This document shows, one piece after another, positions 45,086-55,015 of a DNA stretch of 64,000 nucleotides. The DNA lies in contig CANLMI010000001.1 of the NCBI GenBank assembly GCA_947492375.1, positions 124,001 through 188,000 of the forward strand, read 5' to 3'. Each line of letters opens with the position of its first letter. The stretch's first letter is position 1. The notes under the pieces were generated by a model. The model was not told the origin of the DNA, made no database searches, and saw only the letters and a program-made list of their open reading frames with translations. The DNA is from an uncultured Kordiimonas sp. (GTDB lineage: Bacteria; Pseudomonadota; Alphaproteobacteria; Sphingomonadales; Kordiimonadaceae). The position numbers and the translations under genes were made by a program.

Positions 45086-45571
45086 GTGTCAGAGCGGTTT
45101 GTGATAGACGCTATCGAAATAGACAATATTCCTGAACAACACCCAGTTTCGGTTTTTAGTCGAAAGTGGGCTGAGTTTCCTAAAAAAAATGGCGCTGCTT
45201 TATGGCATTCCTTTAGCCCTACGACATGTGCGCCTGTATTACCTTGGGCCAGTGTTATTGAAAGAACAGTGGTTGAGGGAAAGACGGCCCATATAATGAG
45301 GCTGCAAGGCACTGAAATTGAAAAAATGGCGGGGCTTAACGCCCAGGGGGCAGCTCTGGAAGATGTTCTGGCGAAAGCGGCGCTGGAGGAAAGACTGCGC
45401 GAACTTAATCATATTATAATGTCGCCGGGATATTTGCTTTCGAAAACGGTGATCCCGTTTGAAGGGCGCGACTTTATCGAAGTATACCGGGGGATTTTTG
45501 CGTTCACAAAAGATGAAGTGAGCGTAGACAGAATAGTTATGATTGTGGGGCCAGAAAATACAATATTATAA
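45086..45571 (+). CDS. PAS-domain protein (PAS_5-like)
   Basis: 161 residues from GTG 45086, chosen because GGAG lies 7 bases upstream; a TTG at 45050 has no ribosome-binding site. The single fold matches the small alphaproteobacterial PAS_5 type: FSRKWAEFPKKNGAALWHSF, LPWASVIERTVVEGKTAHIM, RLQGTEIEKMAGLNAQGAAL and the late YRGIFAFTKD. No effector domain, so it may sense a ligand and act through a partner. Ligand unknown. Confidence 0.65.
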   Translation: MSERFVIDAIEIDNIPEQHPVSVFSRKWAEFPKKNGAALWHSFSPTTCAPVLPWASVIERTVVEGKTAHIMRLQGTEIEKMAGLNAQGAALEDVLAKAALEERLRELNHIIMSPGYLLSKTVIPFEGRDFIEVYRGIFAFTKDEVSVDRIVMIVGPENTIL

Positions 45572-45599
45572 AATAGTCTGTTAATGGCTGTGTTGTGTA

Positions 45600-45716
45600 T
45601 TAGCTACCAAGGAATAGAAAAAACAGAACGGCAATCGCCGCAGTGCTTGCCAAAACGATGAGTTTCTTTTTCTCATTGGCATACATTGTATTTTTTTGTT
45701 TTTTGACCTTACCCAT
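45600..45716 (-). CDS. Small membrane protein, 38 residues
   Basis: Short reading frame with good coding signs: GGAGAA seven bases upstream of the ATG, a very basic N-terminus (GKVKKQKNTMYANEKKK) and one TM helix (LIVLASTAAIAVLFFLFLG). The layout predicts a positive-inside single-pass membrane peptide. No family recognised. It lies convergent to the PAS gene and codirectional with ygfZ, which ends 87 bases upstream of it. Conservation of the frame in relatives would settle it. Confidence 0.6.
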   Translation of the reverse strand: MGKVKKQKNTMYANEKKKLIVLASTAAIAVLFFLFLGS

Positions 45717-45802
45717 ATCAGTTCTCCGTTCTTTCTTGCTTATGGTACAAAAAACACGAGTGAGTGCAACTTAAATGATTGGGCGGGTTGTCTGATCTAT
45801 TA

Positions 45803-46624
45803 CTAGGCTTGGGCAATAATCATTGTATCACCGGCAAAAAGCTTGGTATCGGTTTTTACATGTTCAAGCCGGATATAGCCAATACCGATTTTGCCAGATA
45901 CGGTATGAAGCTCGCCAACCGTTTTACCGCTCTCATTCGTTATACTGGTATCGGCAATCAGGTCATCAGTTTCAGATATAAAAGTAATAAGGCTTTTCTT
46001 TATTGTTGTGCGATGTTTCATCCTGGCGGTTAACTCTTGGCCGACGTAGCAGCCTTTGTCAAAGTCAACGCCGTTTAATGCCTCTGCATTTGTTTCGAGC
46101 CAGAAGTATTTTTCAACTTTCATATCACGGCTGCCATCAGGGATAGTATTTTGTAGGCGTTGTTGTTCATACTCATGATACGCCATTGGGGTGAAAGCGG
46201 GCGCGTGATTTGAAATTATACGTTTGCCCATTCGAGATGATCTTGGATCGTCATAAATAATCGAAGAGGCAGCTTTGTCATTGTTGTCTGTATCAGTATT
46301 GCTATGGTCAAAGACTGCCCATACCTTCAATGTTTCACTCTCATCGATTATATTTACGTCAGCTCGAAGTTTATACATCATGAGCCGCCGGAATAAGTCG
46401 TCCTTGCGGCTTTTTTCAATATCCAAGAACAGATCGCCGTTATTTTGAACAATGATCATGTCGAAAAGAAATTTACCCTGGGGGGTCAAAAGCCCGGCAT
46501 AGATAGCCTGCTGGGTATCAATACCTTTGATATCATTGGTGATTAAGCCTTGAAGAAAGTCTGTAGTATCTTTGCCAGTTAATCGAAGGATCGATCTGTT
46601 TTCTAATTCTACACCGCGGGCCAT
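45803..46624 (-). CDS. ygfZ: YgfZ/GcvT-family folate-binding protein
   Basis: Tetrahydrofolate-binding factor for Fe-S cluster enzyme maintenance. 273 residues from ATG 46624 (GGTGAA upstream); an upstream TTG at 46693 and ATG at 46636 are less supported. The family signature K-G-C-Y-x-G-Q-E is complete in DFDKGCYVGQELTARMKHR. N-terminal part LTGKDTTDFLQGLITNDI and LLTPQGKFLFDMII match. The middle (about 125-150) has a low-complexity Asn/Asp stretch. Stands alone. Confidence 0.9.
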   Translation of the reverse strand: MARGVELENRSILRLTGKDTTDFLQGLITNDIKGIDTQQAIYAGLLTPQGKFLFDMIIVQNNGDLFLDIEKSRKDDLFRRLMMYKLRADVNIIDESETLKVWAVFDHSNTDTDNNDKAASSIIYDDPRSSRMGKRIISNHAPAFTPMAYHEYEQQRLQNTIPDGSRDMKVEKYFWLETNAEALNGVDFDKGCYVGQELTARMKHRTTIKKSLITFISETDDLIADTSITNESGKTVGELHTVSGKIGIGYIRLEHVKTDTKLFAGDTMIIAQA

Positions 46625-47254
46625 TATTTTCACCATAGATTTATTGAAGCGAACTATCTTGCAAGGAGATATAGCTTTTGGCAGTTTTTTCAAGAACTAC
46701 TGCTCTGTAAAGCTCTATATTAAACCAACGAAGCATTCTGATTGCCTGAAAATTTGATATCATACCTGATAATCATAGGCTCTGAATTCAGGAGGTAGAT
46801 ACTCTGTAACGCTTTCGTATTGATAATATGAGTTCGTGTGGGTTTCAGCTTGTGAAAACATGGGCGTTATTTTCAAGAAAAAATAGTATTAAACTGATTT
46901 TGGTTCGGCCTGATAGTATTATGACTTTACCGTGTTTGTCCCCGCTAGGCCGTGTTCAAAAAATAGTGATAGGCTGGTGGTGAGCTAAGGTGAAGTTTTG
47001 TGCCTGAAATATCCTTTTTGGCAAGAATGGGCACCATGACTGCCATCTTTTGATCATGTTAAAAACACATTTGCCATATTTTTTGCGAAATAAGGCATAA
47101 TTTCAATCATTTGGCCGCTTTTGAGTGCTTGATCATCTTGGATTGCAACAGTATAGTCTTTCGCGAGAAGTGATTTGAATTTTATCATGAGCTTTATTCA
47201 ATTCGCATTTGTTTGTGTCGGGGAACCCCCAACCCGCTAGAGGGAGCAAAAAAT
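46625..47254. other. Long intergenic region between ygfZ and pal, no gene
   Basis: 630 bases between divergent genes. It holds AGGAGGT at 46790-46796 with no start codon behind it and a 51-codon frame at 46828-46983 lacking a ribosome-binding site. I saw no tolB, tRNA, or clear operator. The pal promoter must lie here. Confidence 0.7.
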
Positions 47255-47809
47255 ATGTCCGTGCATTTCGGCAAAAAAGTCGCCATTATTTCTGCTGTTA
47301 CACTGCTGCTTGCAGCTTGTTCGAAAGATAACGAACCTGACCCTAATGCCCCTGGTGTTGGTGACGGTGCTGGAGAAGTTGTTGAAACGGCAACTGAGAG
47401 TGTTTCTAACGTTAAATCTGATGCTGAAATCGAAGCTGAGCGTTTAGCAAACCGTTATGGTGCTGCAACGTTACGTGATTTAGAGGACTTTGCTGGATCT
47501 GATCAGGTGCTTTTCGCTTATGATAGCTCGGAGTTATCCGCCTCTGCTCGTGATATTCTTGCAAGGCAAGCTGAGTGGATGAACCATCATAGCCGTACCC
47601 GCTTTACAATTGAGGGTCACTGCGATGAGCGCGGTACACGCGAATACAACCTTGCCCTTGGTGAGCGCCGCGCAACTGCCGTTAAAAATTACCTTGTATC
47701 GCTTAATGTGCCTGCTTCACGTTTGAGCACAATCAGTTACGGTAAAGAGCGCCCCGTAAGTGCCGGTGGTCATGCACAGAACCGCCGCGGCGTTTTGACA
47801 TTTAACTAA
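47255..47809 (+). CDS. pal: Pal, peptidoglycan-associated lipoprotein
   Basis: Outer-membrane lipoprotein that binds peptidoglycan and the Tol system. 184 residues from ATG 47255 (AGAGGGAG upstream; upstream in-frame start rejected). Lipobox TLLLAAC, a short acidic linker, and an OmpA-like C-terminal domain: VLFAYDSSELSASARDIL, IEGHCDERGTREYNLALGER and ISYGKERPVSAG. The usual tolB is not upstream. A strong terminator follows, so cpoB has its own promoter or depends on readthrough. Confidence 0.95.
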   Translation: MSVHFGKKVAIISAVTLLLAACSKDNEPDPNAPGVGDGAGEVVETATESVSNVKSDAEIEAERLANRYGAATLRDLEDFAGSDQVLFAYDSSELSASARDILARQAEWMNHHSRTRFTIEGHCDERGTREYNLALGERRATAVKNYLVSLNVPASRLSTISYGKERPVSAGGHAQNRRGVLTFN

Positions 47810-47830
47810 GATATTATTTTGGTTTAAACT

Positions 47831-47868
47831 ATAACCCCGTCCCAATGTATTTGGGGCGGGGTTATTTT
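47831..47868 (+). terminator. Intrinsic terminator after pal
   Basis: A 15-bp stem ATAACCCCGTCCCAA/TTGGGGCGGGGTTAT with one T-G pair and a 5-base loop, then a short T-run. Confidence 0.9.
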
Positions 47869-47977
47869 ATAGTATATATGAATTATAGCAGTGTTCGTTT
47901 TTTGGCCGTTTTTCTCTGTAAAATAAATACAGGAAGATTAAGACCAAACTGTCTAATGAATTTTTAGGGAGATAACT

Positions 47978-48865
47978 GTGCGAAATTTGTCGTTAGTTTT
48001 TATCTTATATGTTGGCGTTTCAATGCTTTGGGGCGATATGCCGCTCCAGGCGCAAGATACGGCAACTAAAATTGACCGAATAGAACGGCAGTTACGTGCA
48101 GTCCAGCGCCGTGTTTTTGGAACAAATGGCGGAAATATTGATGCCGCGCAGCAGGAGTTTGGTAATTCTACTCAGCCCGTACAACAAAATAACAATACAG
48201 CCCGAATTGTGGCGGATATGTCGGTTAAAATTTCTTCTGTTGAAAAGCAGCTTCGTATCCTGACAGGGCGCTTGGAAGAGTTAGAATACCGTCAGCGTCA
48301 GCTTGAAGATGCGCTTGAGGCTGTTCAGAAAGATACAGATCTGAAGATTAATGACCTAAAGCAATCAAATCTGTCATCAGGGAATTCAGTATCTAATACA
48401 GCTAATAACAGGCCAAACAACACTGACCGACAACCGGCTAATTCTGAGCCTGCTTCGCCTAAAATCGAATTGCCGGCAGGGGACCCTGGGGTACAGTATG
48501 ATTATGCTTTCAGTCTTATCCGTAAAAATGACCTTGATAGCGGTTTGATCGCGATGGAGAAATTTTTAGCGGCTAACCCTGGTGATAGCAGGTCAGGTAA
48601 CGCAAAATACTGGCTTGGTAGAATACATTTTCTCCAGAAACGGCCGGGTCAGGCAGCTCAGAGTTTTTTGAAATTAATTGAAGAACACCCCAATCATCCA
48701 CGAAGGCCTGATGCTCTTGTTGATTTGGCGGAAACGCTTATTAATTTGGACAGTGCTACTGATGCCTGTAATGCGCTAGCTGAATTCGACCGGAGTGCAT
48801 CAGGGGTAAGCAGTCGTTTACGAGACCGTGCCGGACGGGTAGCTTCACGTGCGAATTGTGGTTAA
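47978..48865 (+). CDS. cpoB: CpoB/YbgF, Tol-Pal coordinator
   Basis: Periplasmic protein coordinating peptidoglycan synthesis with outer-membrane constriction. 295 residues from GTG 47978 (GGGAG upstream). Signal peptide (NLSLVFILYVGVSMLWGDMP), a coiled coil around 75-125 (EKQLRILTGRLEELEYRQRQ), an Asn/Pro-rich linker, and a TPR domain from about 165 (YDYAFSLIRKNDLDSGLIAM; KYWLGRIHFLQKRPGQAAQS). It precedes tilS and ftsH as in other alphaproteobacteria. Confidence 0.92.
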   Translation: MRNLSLVFILYVGVSMLWGDMPLQAQDTATKIDRIERQLRAVQRRVFGTNGGNIDAAQQEFGNSTQPVQQNNNTARIVADMSVKISSVEKQLRILTGRLEELEYRQRQLEDALEAVQKDTDLKINDLKQSNLSSGNSVSNTANNRPNNTDRQPANSEPASPKIELPAGDPGVQYDYAFSLIRKNDLDSGLIAMEKFLAANPGDSRSGNAKYWLGRIHFLQKRPGQAAQSFLKLIEEHPNHPRRPDALVDLAETLINLDSATDACNALAEFDRSASGVSSRLRDRAGRVASRANCG

Positions 48866-48895
48866 GGCTGCACTGATAAAGTAAGCGGGAAAATA

Positions 48896-50230
48896 ATGAG
48901 CGCTCGAAATAGCGACATAACGGGCTTTTCCTCAGAAGCCTTAAAGCTGCAATTGCGCGAGTTGGGGATTGACATATCCCGCGACAAGGTTGCTGTTGCA
49001 GTGTCTGGCGGCGCTGATAGTTTGGCGCTTACGATTATGATCGCAGAGATCATGCCCATAGCGGCGCTTACGGTTGATCATAAATTAAGAGCCGAGAGCG
49101 GAAAGGAAGCTGAATATGTTCACAATATCCTATCGGCAAGAGGCATTGAACACCATATTCTGAACTGGGAGGGCTCCAAACCTGTATCAAACCTGCAAGC
49201 CGAGGCACGGCAAGCAAGATATGCCTTAATGGAGCAGTGGTGTGTTGACCGGGAAGTCTTATTTCTGCTGACCGCGCATCATATGAATGACCAAGCAGAA
49301 ACTTTTTTGTTGCGATTGGCGCGAGGAAGCGGTGTTTACGGCCTTGCTTCCATTGATAAGGTTTCAAAGGGGTTGTTTCATAAAAGCCTGACAATTGTAC
49401 GGCCATTGCTGAATATCAAGAAAGAGATGCTTGAGGCGTATTTGGAAGGCATAAATGTTGATTGGATTAAAGACCCCAGTAATATTAATGAAAATTTTGA
49501 CCGGATTAAGGTACGTAACTTTCTCTCCGACCCAGTTTTGGAAGGGTTTAACGTTGATCGTTTAGCGGCAACAGCAAATCATTTTGCACGTACCAAGCAA
49601 GCTTTGATGTTTTATGAAACCGCATGGATATCTGATCATGTCCAATATGATGAATATGGGGCAGTTTCTTTTCAGTCTGAAGCTCTGGGAAAGGCACCTG
49701 AGGAAATTACTCTACGCGCCCTTTCAGGGTTAATTCGGTATGTATCTGGCCAGCCTTACACCCCTCGGTTTGAGAAACTTATTCGGCTTCATAAATTATT
49801 GATGAGTGACGAAGGATTTTCCGGCCAAACTTTAATGGGGGCAATCATCACATTAAATGACGGTGTAATCTCATTAAGCCGTGAACCGGGGCAAATAGAA
49901 GAAGAAATTACGGTCAGGGCTGGCGATAGTGCCATATGGGATAATCGATTTAATATTGAACTCTTGCTTCACGGCGTAAGCGAGGGATTTTGTGATAACA
50001 CGTATAATATTAAAGCCCTTTGCAGTGACGGTTGGAGCGAGCTTTTATCGAAATGCCCTGAAATTAAAGATGAAAAAGGTCATAGATCGTTGTTGCACCG
50101 GGTGAAAATGTCGCTTCCTGCCGTTTTTGACGCTTCTGGATTGCGCGCAGTGCCGCATTTAGGCTACAATAATTTGCAAAATATTAAGGTCAATGTGTCT
50201 CTTATAAGTGGCGCTTTGTCGAAAAAGTGA
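48896..50230 (+). CDS. tilS: TilS, tRNA(Ile)-lysidine synthase
   Basis: Essential enzyme that attaches lysine to C34 of tRNA(Ile) CAU. 444 residues. PP-loop VAVSGGADSLALTIM near residue 33, TVDHKLRAESGKEAE, TAHHMNDQAETFLLRLARGS and IDWIKDPSN-like (DWIKDPSNINENFDRIKVRN). The C-terminal half is diverged, as usual for the family. Lies between cpoB and ftsH. Confidence 0.94.
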   Translation: MSARNSDITGFSSEALKLQLRELGIDISRDKVAVAVSGGADSLALTIMIAEIMPIAALTVDHKLRAESGKEAEYVHNILSARGIEHHILNWEGSKPVSNLQAEARQARYALMEQWCVDREVLFLLTAHHMNDQAETFLLRLARGSGVYGLASIDKVSKGLFHKSLTIVRPLLNIKKEMLEAYLEGINVDWIKDPSNINENFDRIKVRNFLSDPVLEGFNVDRLAATANHFARTKQALMFYETAWISDHVQYDEYGAVSFQSEALGKAPEEITLRALSGLIRYVSGQPYTPRFEKLIRLHKLLMSDEGFSGQTLMGAIITLNDGVISLSREPGQIEEEITVRAGDSAIWDNRFNIELLLHGVSEGFCDNTYNIKALCSDGWSELLSKCPEIKDEKGHRSLLHRVKMSLPAVFDASGLRAVPHLGYNNLQNIKVNVSLISGALSKK

Positions 50231-50392
50231 CAAATAATTAACGATAAACCCTTGCACCTTTTCTGAATGAGCTTATTTCTTGTGAAAAGGGAATATTTGG
50301 GTAGCGAGTATTATGACGCTCTGGTAAAGGTTCCAGCCAAGAATGGCATGAATGAATACTTTTAAGGCCAGAGTATAGAAAGGCAATAAAAC

Positions 50393-52303
50393 GTGAACAG
50401 TTTGATGCGTAATGCACTGATGTGGACAGTAATCATCCTTGTACTGTTTATACTGTTTCAGACGCTCAATAGTAGCTCGGGTAACTCTGACGAGATAGCT
50501 TACACAAAGTTTATCGAAGAGATTAAAGCGGGCAATATTGAAAAGGTCGAGATTGAAGGCCAAGATGTAACAGGTACTTTTAAAACCGGTGGAGATTTTA
50601 GCGCTGTTAAGCCGATTTTCCATGAAAATCTGTATGAATTACTATCAACGAATGATGTAGATTATACAGAAAAGAAGGTTGATCAGAGTTTCCTTACAAC
50701 GGCGTTGATTTCATGGTTGCCGTTTATACTGTTGATTGGTGTTTGGATATTCTTCATGCGTCAGATGCAGGGTAAAGGCGGCGGTGGCGGCGCAATGGGC
50801 TTCGGTAAATCCCGCGCACGTTTGCTAACTGAAAAGCAGGGCCGTGTTACATTTGAAGATGTCGCTGGTATTGAAGAAGCTAAGGAAGAACTGGAAGAAA
50901 TCGTAGATTTCTTGAAAGACCCACAAAAGTTTCAGAAAGTTGGTGGCCAAATTCCTAAAGGGGCGCTGCTTGTTGGCCCTCCGGGTACTGGTAAAACATT
51001 GCTCGCGCGTGCAATTGCGGGCGAGGCAAATGTGCCCTTCTTTACGATTTCGGGTTCTGATTTTGTTGAAATGTTCGTCGGTGTTGGTGCAAGCCGTGTC
51101 CGCGATATGTTTGAACAGGCGAAAAAGAACGCGCCGTGCATTATCTTTATCGATGAGATTGATGCGGTGGGTCGTCACCGGGGTGCTGGTGTTGGCGGCG
51201 GTAATGACGAACGCGAACAAACGCTTAACCAGCTTCTTGTTGAGATGGATGGTTTTGAGGCTAATGAAGGTATCATTATCGTTGCGGCGACAAACCGCCC
51301 AGATGTTCTTGATCCTGCGCTTCTGCGCCCGGGTCGTTTTGACCGTCAGGTTGTTGTCCCGAACCCTGATATTACAGGGCGTGAGCAAATCCTCGGCGTT
51401 CATATTCGTAAAATTCCGCAGCTTGCGCCTGATGTTGAAATACGCACTATTGCTCGTGGTACACCAGGTTTCTCTGGTGCGGACTTGATGAACCTTGTTA
51501 ATGAGGCTGCGCTTCTTGCTGCCCGCCGTGGTAAAAAAGTTGTTGCGATGCAGGAATTTGAAGACGCCAAAGATAAGGTGATGATGGGGTCTGAGCGCCG
51601 TTCGATGGTTATGACGGATGATGAGAAGAAACTGACAGCATTCCACGAAGGTGGGCACGCACTTGTTTCCTTGCACTGTAAATCATCTGATCCAATCCAT
51701 AAGGCAACTATTATCCCGCGTGGCCGTGCGCTTGGTATGGTTATGCGTTTGCCGGAACGCGATGAATATTCGCAGTCACGCGAGAAAATGCATGATAATC
51801 TTGCGATTGCGATGGGCGGCCGCGTGGCTGAAGAAGTTATCTTTGGCTATGATAAGGTGACGTCTGGTGCGTCAAGTGATATCCAATATGCAACAAATCT
51901 CGCGCGTGCGATGGTAACGCAGTGGGGTATGTCGGACAAACTTGGCCCGCTTCTATATTCTGCAAACGAAGAAGAAGTTTTCCTTGGGCATTCGGTTGCA
52001 CGTCAACAGAATGTATCTGAAGAAACATCAAAATTGATCGATTCTGAAATCAAAGCTTTCGTTCACGGTGCTAATGACCGTGCCAAGCAGATTTTGACCG
52101 ATTATAATGATGACCTTCATACGCTTGCAAATGCGCTTCTTGAGTATGAAACGCTTTCTGGTGATGAGATTAAGGCATTATTAGCGGGTGAAGAAATTCG
52201 CAAGAATGATAAATCGAAAGCACCACCAAAACCACCAACACCTTCGTCTACTGTACCGACATCAGGCGGTGCCAATATGGGCGAACCTCAACCAGAAGCG
52301 TAA
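50393..52303 (+). CDS. ftsH: FtsH, membrane AAA+ zinc protease
   Basis: Membrane-bound ATP-dependent protease for protein quality control and LpxC/sigma32-type regulation. 636 residues, GTG start. TM1 about 5-22, periplasmic domain, TM2 about 103-123, Gly-rich segment, AAA domain with Walker A GPPGTGKT (near 195-202) and Walker [35 protein letters not shown], then zinc site [12 protein letters not shown] (near 417). The C-terminal tail is Pro/Thr/Ser-rich. Preceded by a 162-base gap in which a weak long-range CTCTGG/CCAGAG pairing is possible. Confidence 0.97.
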   Translation: MNSLMRNALMWTVIILVLFILFQTLNSSSGNSDEIAYTKFIEEIKAGNIEKVEIEGQDVTGTFKTGGDFSAVKPIFHENLYELLSTNDVDYTEKKVDQSFLTTALISWLPFILLIGVWIFFMRQMQGKGGGGGAMGFGKSRARLLTEKQGRVTFEDVAGIEEAKEELEEIVDFLKDPQKFQKVGGQIPKGALLVGPPGTGKTLLARAIAGEANVPFFTISGSDFVEMFVGVGASRVRDMFEQAKKNAPCIIFIDEIDAVGRHRGAGVGGGNDEREQTLNQLLVEMDGFEANEGIIIVAATNRPDVLDPALLRPGRFDRQVVVPNPDITGREQILGVHIRKIPQLAPDVEIRTIARGTPGFSGADLMNLVNEAALLAARRGKKVVAMQEFEDAKDKVMMGSERRSMVMTDDEKKLTAFHEGGHALVSLHCKSSDPIHKATIIPRGRALGMVMRLPERDEYSQSREKMHDNLAIAMGGRVAEEVIFGYDKVTSGASSDIQYATNLARAMVTQWGMSDKLGPLLYSANEEEVFLGHSVARQQNVSEETSKLIDSEIKAFVHGANDRAKQILTDYNDDLHTLANALLEYETLSGDEIKALLAGEEIRKNDKSKAPPKPPTPSSTVPTSGGANMGEPQPEA

Positions 52304-52338
52304 AGGCTGTTAACTAGGTGTTAGGTGAAAACTTAGAC

Positions 52339-53448
52339 ATGATTTCCGACGGGGCGAGAATTTATCTCGTGCCCGTCGGTTCAGTTTTTGGTGGTTTGCA
52401 AGGTATTCTCCTTGGGGGAACGGGGCTGCGCTTTCTGTCGGTACGCGCTATTATCCGGGATAATGGAGCCGTCGTTTTTGATAAACAGATAAGCGTTGTG
52501 GACGGGGGTGAAAAGCTGATAGCTGGCCTTCCTGAGCATTTGGCATTACAGGCAAACGCTCAGCTTGACGCGATTAAGGCGCCGATTACCAAAACCGCCA
52601 TTCCAGTGTTAGAGCGTAATATAGTTTATACGCGACCGATTATTATGGGGGTATTAAACGTTACACCGGATAGCTTTTCGGATGGTGGTGACTTTCTTGA
52701 TCAGCAAGAGGCTTTGCGACGTGCCCGCCAAATGATTGCTGAAGGTGCCGATATCATTGATGTTGGTGGTGAAAGTACGCGCCCCGGTGCGAAAGCGGTC
52801 TGGGAAGGCGAAGAATGGGAGCGGGTTGAACCCGTTATAGCGGCGCTTAAATCAGAAGCTATTCCAATTTCAATTGATAGCCGCCATTCCTTTGTAATGG
52901 ATAAGGCCTTGGGGGCTGGTGCGCATATTGTTAATGATGTATCTGCTCTAACCTACGATCCTGACAGCATTAAAGTCGTCGCTTCAAGTGATGCACCTGT
53001 TATCTTAATGCATGCGCAAGGGACACCGCAGACAATGCAGGAAAAGCCGGAATATGATAATATTCTGTTGGATGTGTATGATTACCTGTCTGAGCGTATT
53101 CGTGTGTGTGTGGAAGCTGGTATTGCAAAAGAGCGTATCATTCTTGACCCGGGGATAGGGTTTGGAAAACGAGTTCTTCAAGATAATTTGGCTCTTATCA
53201 ATAATATTGCCTTGTTCCATAGTCTTGGCTGCCCGGTTATGCTAGGGGCGTCGCGGAAGCGCTTCATTGAAGCGGTAACTAATACGGTTGATGCAAAAGA
53301 GCGTATGCCGGGTTCGATTGCTGCGGCGATGCTTGCAATGCAACAAGGGGTGCAGGTTTACCGGGTTCATGATGTGAAAGAGACGGTGCAGGCTGCGCGT
53401 ATGGTTCAGGGTTTCATTGACGCAGGTACTATGGACATACGAGACTGA
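52339..53448 (+). CDS. folP: FolP, dihydropteroate synthase
   Basis: Condenses hydroxymethyl-dihydropterin diphosphate with p-aminobenzoate. 369 residues from ATG 52339; GTG 52318 is an alternative start with a poorer ribosome-binding site. The TIM-barrel core starts about residue 97: IMGVLNVTPDSFSDGG, ADIIDVGGESTRPGA, HIVNDVSA, LDPGIGFGK and LGASRKRFI are all present. The first ~90 residues are an extra N-terminal domain seen in many alphaproteobacterial FolPs. Follows ftsH closely and works in the same pathway as folB at 15 kb. Confidence 0.95.
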   Translation: MISDGARIYLVPVGSVFGGLQGILLGGTGLRFLSVRAIIRDNGAVVFDKQISVVDGGEKLIAGLPEHLALQANAQLDAIKAPITKTAIPVLERNIVYTRPIIMGVLNVTPDSFSDGGDFLDQQEALRRARQMIAEGADIIDVGGESTRPGAKAVWEGEEWERVEPVIAALKSEAIPISIDSRHSFVMDKALGAGAHIVNDVSALTYDPDSIKVVASSDAPVILMHAQGTPQTMQEKPEYDNILLDVYDYLSERIRVCVEAGIAKERIILDPGIGFGKRVLQDNLALINNIALFHSLGCPVMLGASRKRFIEAVTNTVDAKERMPGSIAAAMLAMQQGVQVYRVHDVKETVQAARMVQGFIDAGTMDIRD

Positions 53449-53549
53449 AGGTTCTGGCGCGAATAATAATTTGACATGAATGAAAGTGTGGCATGAATAA
53501 ACGCTTTAATGCGAGTGATTGCCATTTTAGAGCCACATCTGTTAGCTAG

Positions 53550-53569
53550 CTAAAGATGAAAATCTTTAG
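53550..53569. repeat. Perfect hairpin with GAAA tetraloop
   Basis: CTAAAGAT-GAAA-ATCTTTAG, an 8-bp stem, in the 196-base gap between folP and glmM. No T-run follows, so it is not a standard terminator; it could be an mRNA stability element in the glmM leader. Confidence 0.4.
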
Positions 53570-53644
53570 AGTTATTTAAGGCTCATTCTTTATGAGAATA
53601 TTGTAGATATAAATAACGTCTGATGCATTAAGGGGCAGCAAGGC

Positions 53645-54985
53645 ATGGTACGTAAATATTTTGGAACTGATGGCATTCGCGGGCGTGTAAACGAGGGCAA
53701 TTTAACGCCTGAAAAGGCGATGCAAATTGGCTTGGCCGCAGGGCGTGTTTTCACTCGCGGCAATCACGTTCACCGTGTAATTATTGGTAAGGATACGCGC
53801 CGGTCGGGCTATATGTTTGAGCCAGCGCTTGCTGCTGGTTTGGTGGCCGCAGGGATGGATGTGGTTTTGGTTGGCCCAATGCCAACACCAGCTATCGCAA
53901 TGCTCGTGCGGTCAATGCGGGCTGATCTGGGTATTATGATATCTGCGAGCCATAACCCGCATTATGATAACGGTATCAAATTTTTTGGACCGGATGGTTA
54001 TAAGCTTTCAGACGAGCAAGAATTAAAAATCGAACAGTATATGGACGGCGATAGTTCATCAATTTTGCAAGAACCAGAAAAGCTCGGTAAAGCAATGCGT
54101 CTGGATGATGAAAAAGGCCGCTATGTCGAGTTTGCAAAAGCGACAGTGCCCGCAGGGGTAACGTTTGATGGGCTGCGTGTTGTTGTCGATTGTGCCAATG
54201 GTGCCGCTTACAAGGTTGCACCAACTGTGCTTTGGGAATTAGGGGCAGAAGTGATTTCGATGGGGGTGGAACCCAATGGTTTCAACATCAATTTAGAGTG
54301 CGGGTCAACGCATCCTGAGGCTATGTGCCGGAAGGTGATTGAAACGCGCGCGGATTTGGGGGTGGCGTTAGACGGTGATGCTGACCGCTTAATCCTTTGT
54401 GATGAAAAAGGCAAGATTGTTGACGGTGATCAGCTAATGGCGCTTATCACAAGAAACTGGAAAAAACGTGGTATCCTTAAAGGCAACGGCCTTGTTGCAA
54501 CTGTGATGTCAAACCTTGGCCTTGAGCGCTTATTGGAAAGCGAAGGCATGGTTTTGGAGCGCACTAAAGTTGGTGACAGATATGTTGTCGAACGTATGCG
54601 TGAAAAGGGCATGAATGTTGGCGGTGAACAATCAGGCCATATCGTTTTAAATGATTTTACAACGACAGGTGATGGCCTTATTTCTGCGCTTCAAGTGATG
54701 ACAGAGATTAAGCAATCTGGCCTGAAGGCATCCGACGTTTGTAATCAATTTGAATGCGTGCCACAGCTTTTGAAAAATGTTCGATTTAAATCTAGCGATC
54801 CATTAGCTGCGGATAGTGTTGTAAAGGCGATTGCCTCGGCGGAAGAAAAACTAAAAGGCGTTGGCCGTCTGGTTATCCGCAAATCAGGGACTGAACCGGT
54901 TATTCGGGTTATGGCTGAAGGCGATGATGCTGACCTGGTGACGCAAGTTGTTGATGGCATTTGCCATGAAATTGAAGCACTTTAA
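53645..54985 (+). CDS. glmM: GlmM, phosphoglucosamine mutase
   Basis: Converts glucosamine 6-phosphate to glucosamine 1-phosphate for UDP-GlcNAc synthesis. 446 residues. N-terminus [14 protein letters not shown]; catalytic phosphoserine in [20 protein letters not shown] (near residue 101); Mg loop LDGDADRL; sugar-binding [10 protein letters not shown]; phosphate-binding [12 protein letters not shown]. The ftsH-folP-glmM order is common to many proteobacteria. Confidence 0.97.
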   Translation: MVRKYFGTDGIRGRVNEGNLTPEKAMQIGLAAGRVFTRGNHVHRVIIGKDTRRSGYMFEPALAAGLVAAGMDVVLVGPMPTPAIAMLVRSMRADLGIMISASHNPHYDNGIKFFGPDGYKLSDEQELKIEQYMDGDSSSILQEPEKLGKAMRLDDEKGRYVEFAKATVPAGVTFDGLRVVVDCANGAAYKVAPTVLWELGAEVISMGVEPNGFNINLECGSTHPEAMCRKVIETRADLGVALDGDADRLILCDEKGKIVDGDQLMALITRNWKKRGILKGNGLVATVMSNLGLERLLESEGMVLERTKVGDRYVVERMREKGMNVGGEQSGHIVLNDFTTTGDGLISALQVMTEIKQSGLKASDVCNQFECVPQLLKNVRFKSSDPLAADSVVKAIASAEEKLKGVGRLVIRKSGTEPVIRVMAEGDDADLVTQVVDGICHEIEAL

Positions 54986-55015
54986 TCCACACGCTATTAT
55001 AGTAGGAAAGTAATA

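Noticed and set aside
46828-46983. 51-codon plus-strand frame in the ygfZ-pal gap
   Set aside because: No ribosome-binding site before the ATG and composition unlike a protein; kept only as part of the intergenic note.
53471-53499. TTGACA upstream of glmM as a promoter
   Set aside because: The hexamer at the 17-base spacing (TGAATA) matches the -10 consensus poorly.
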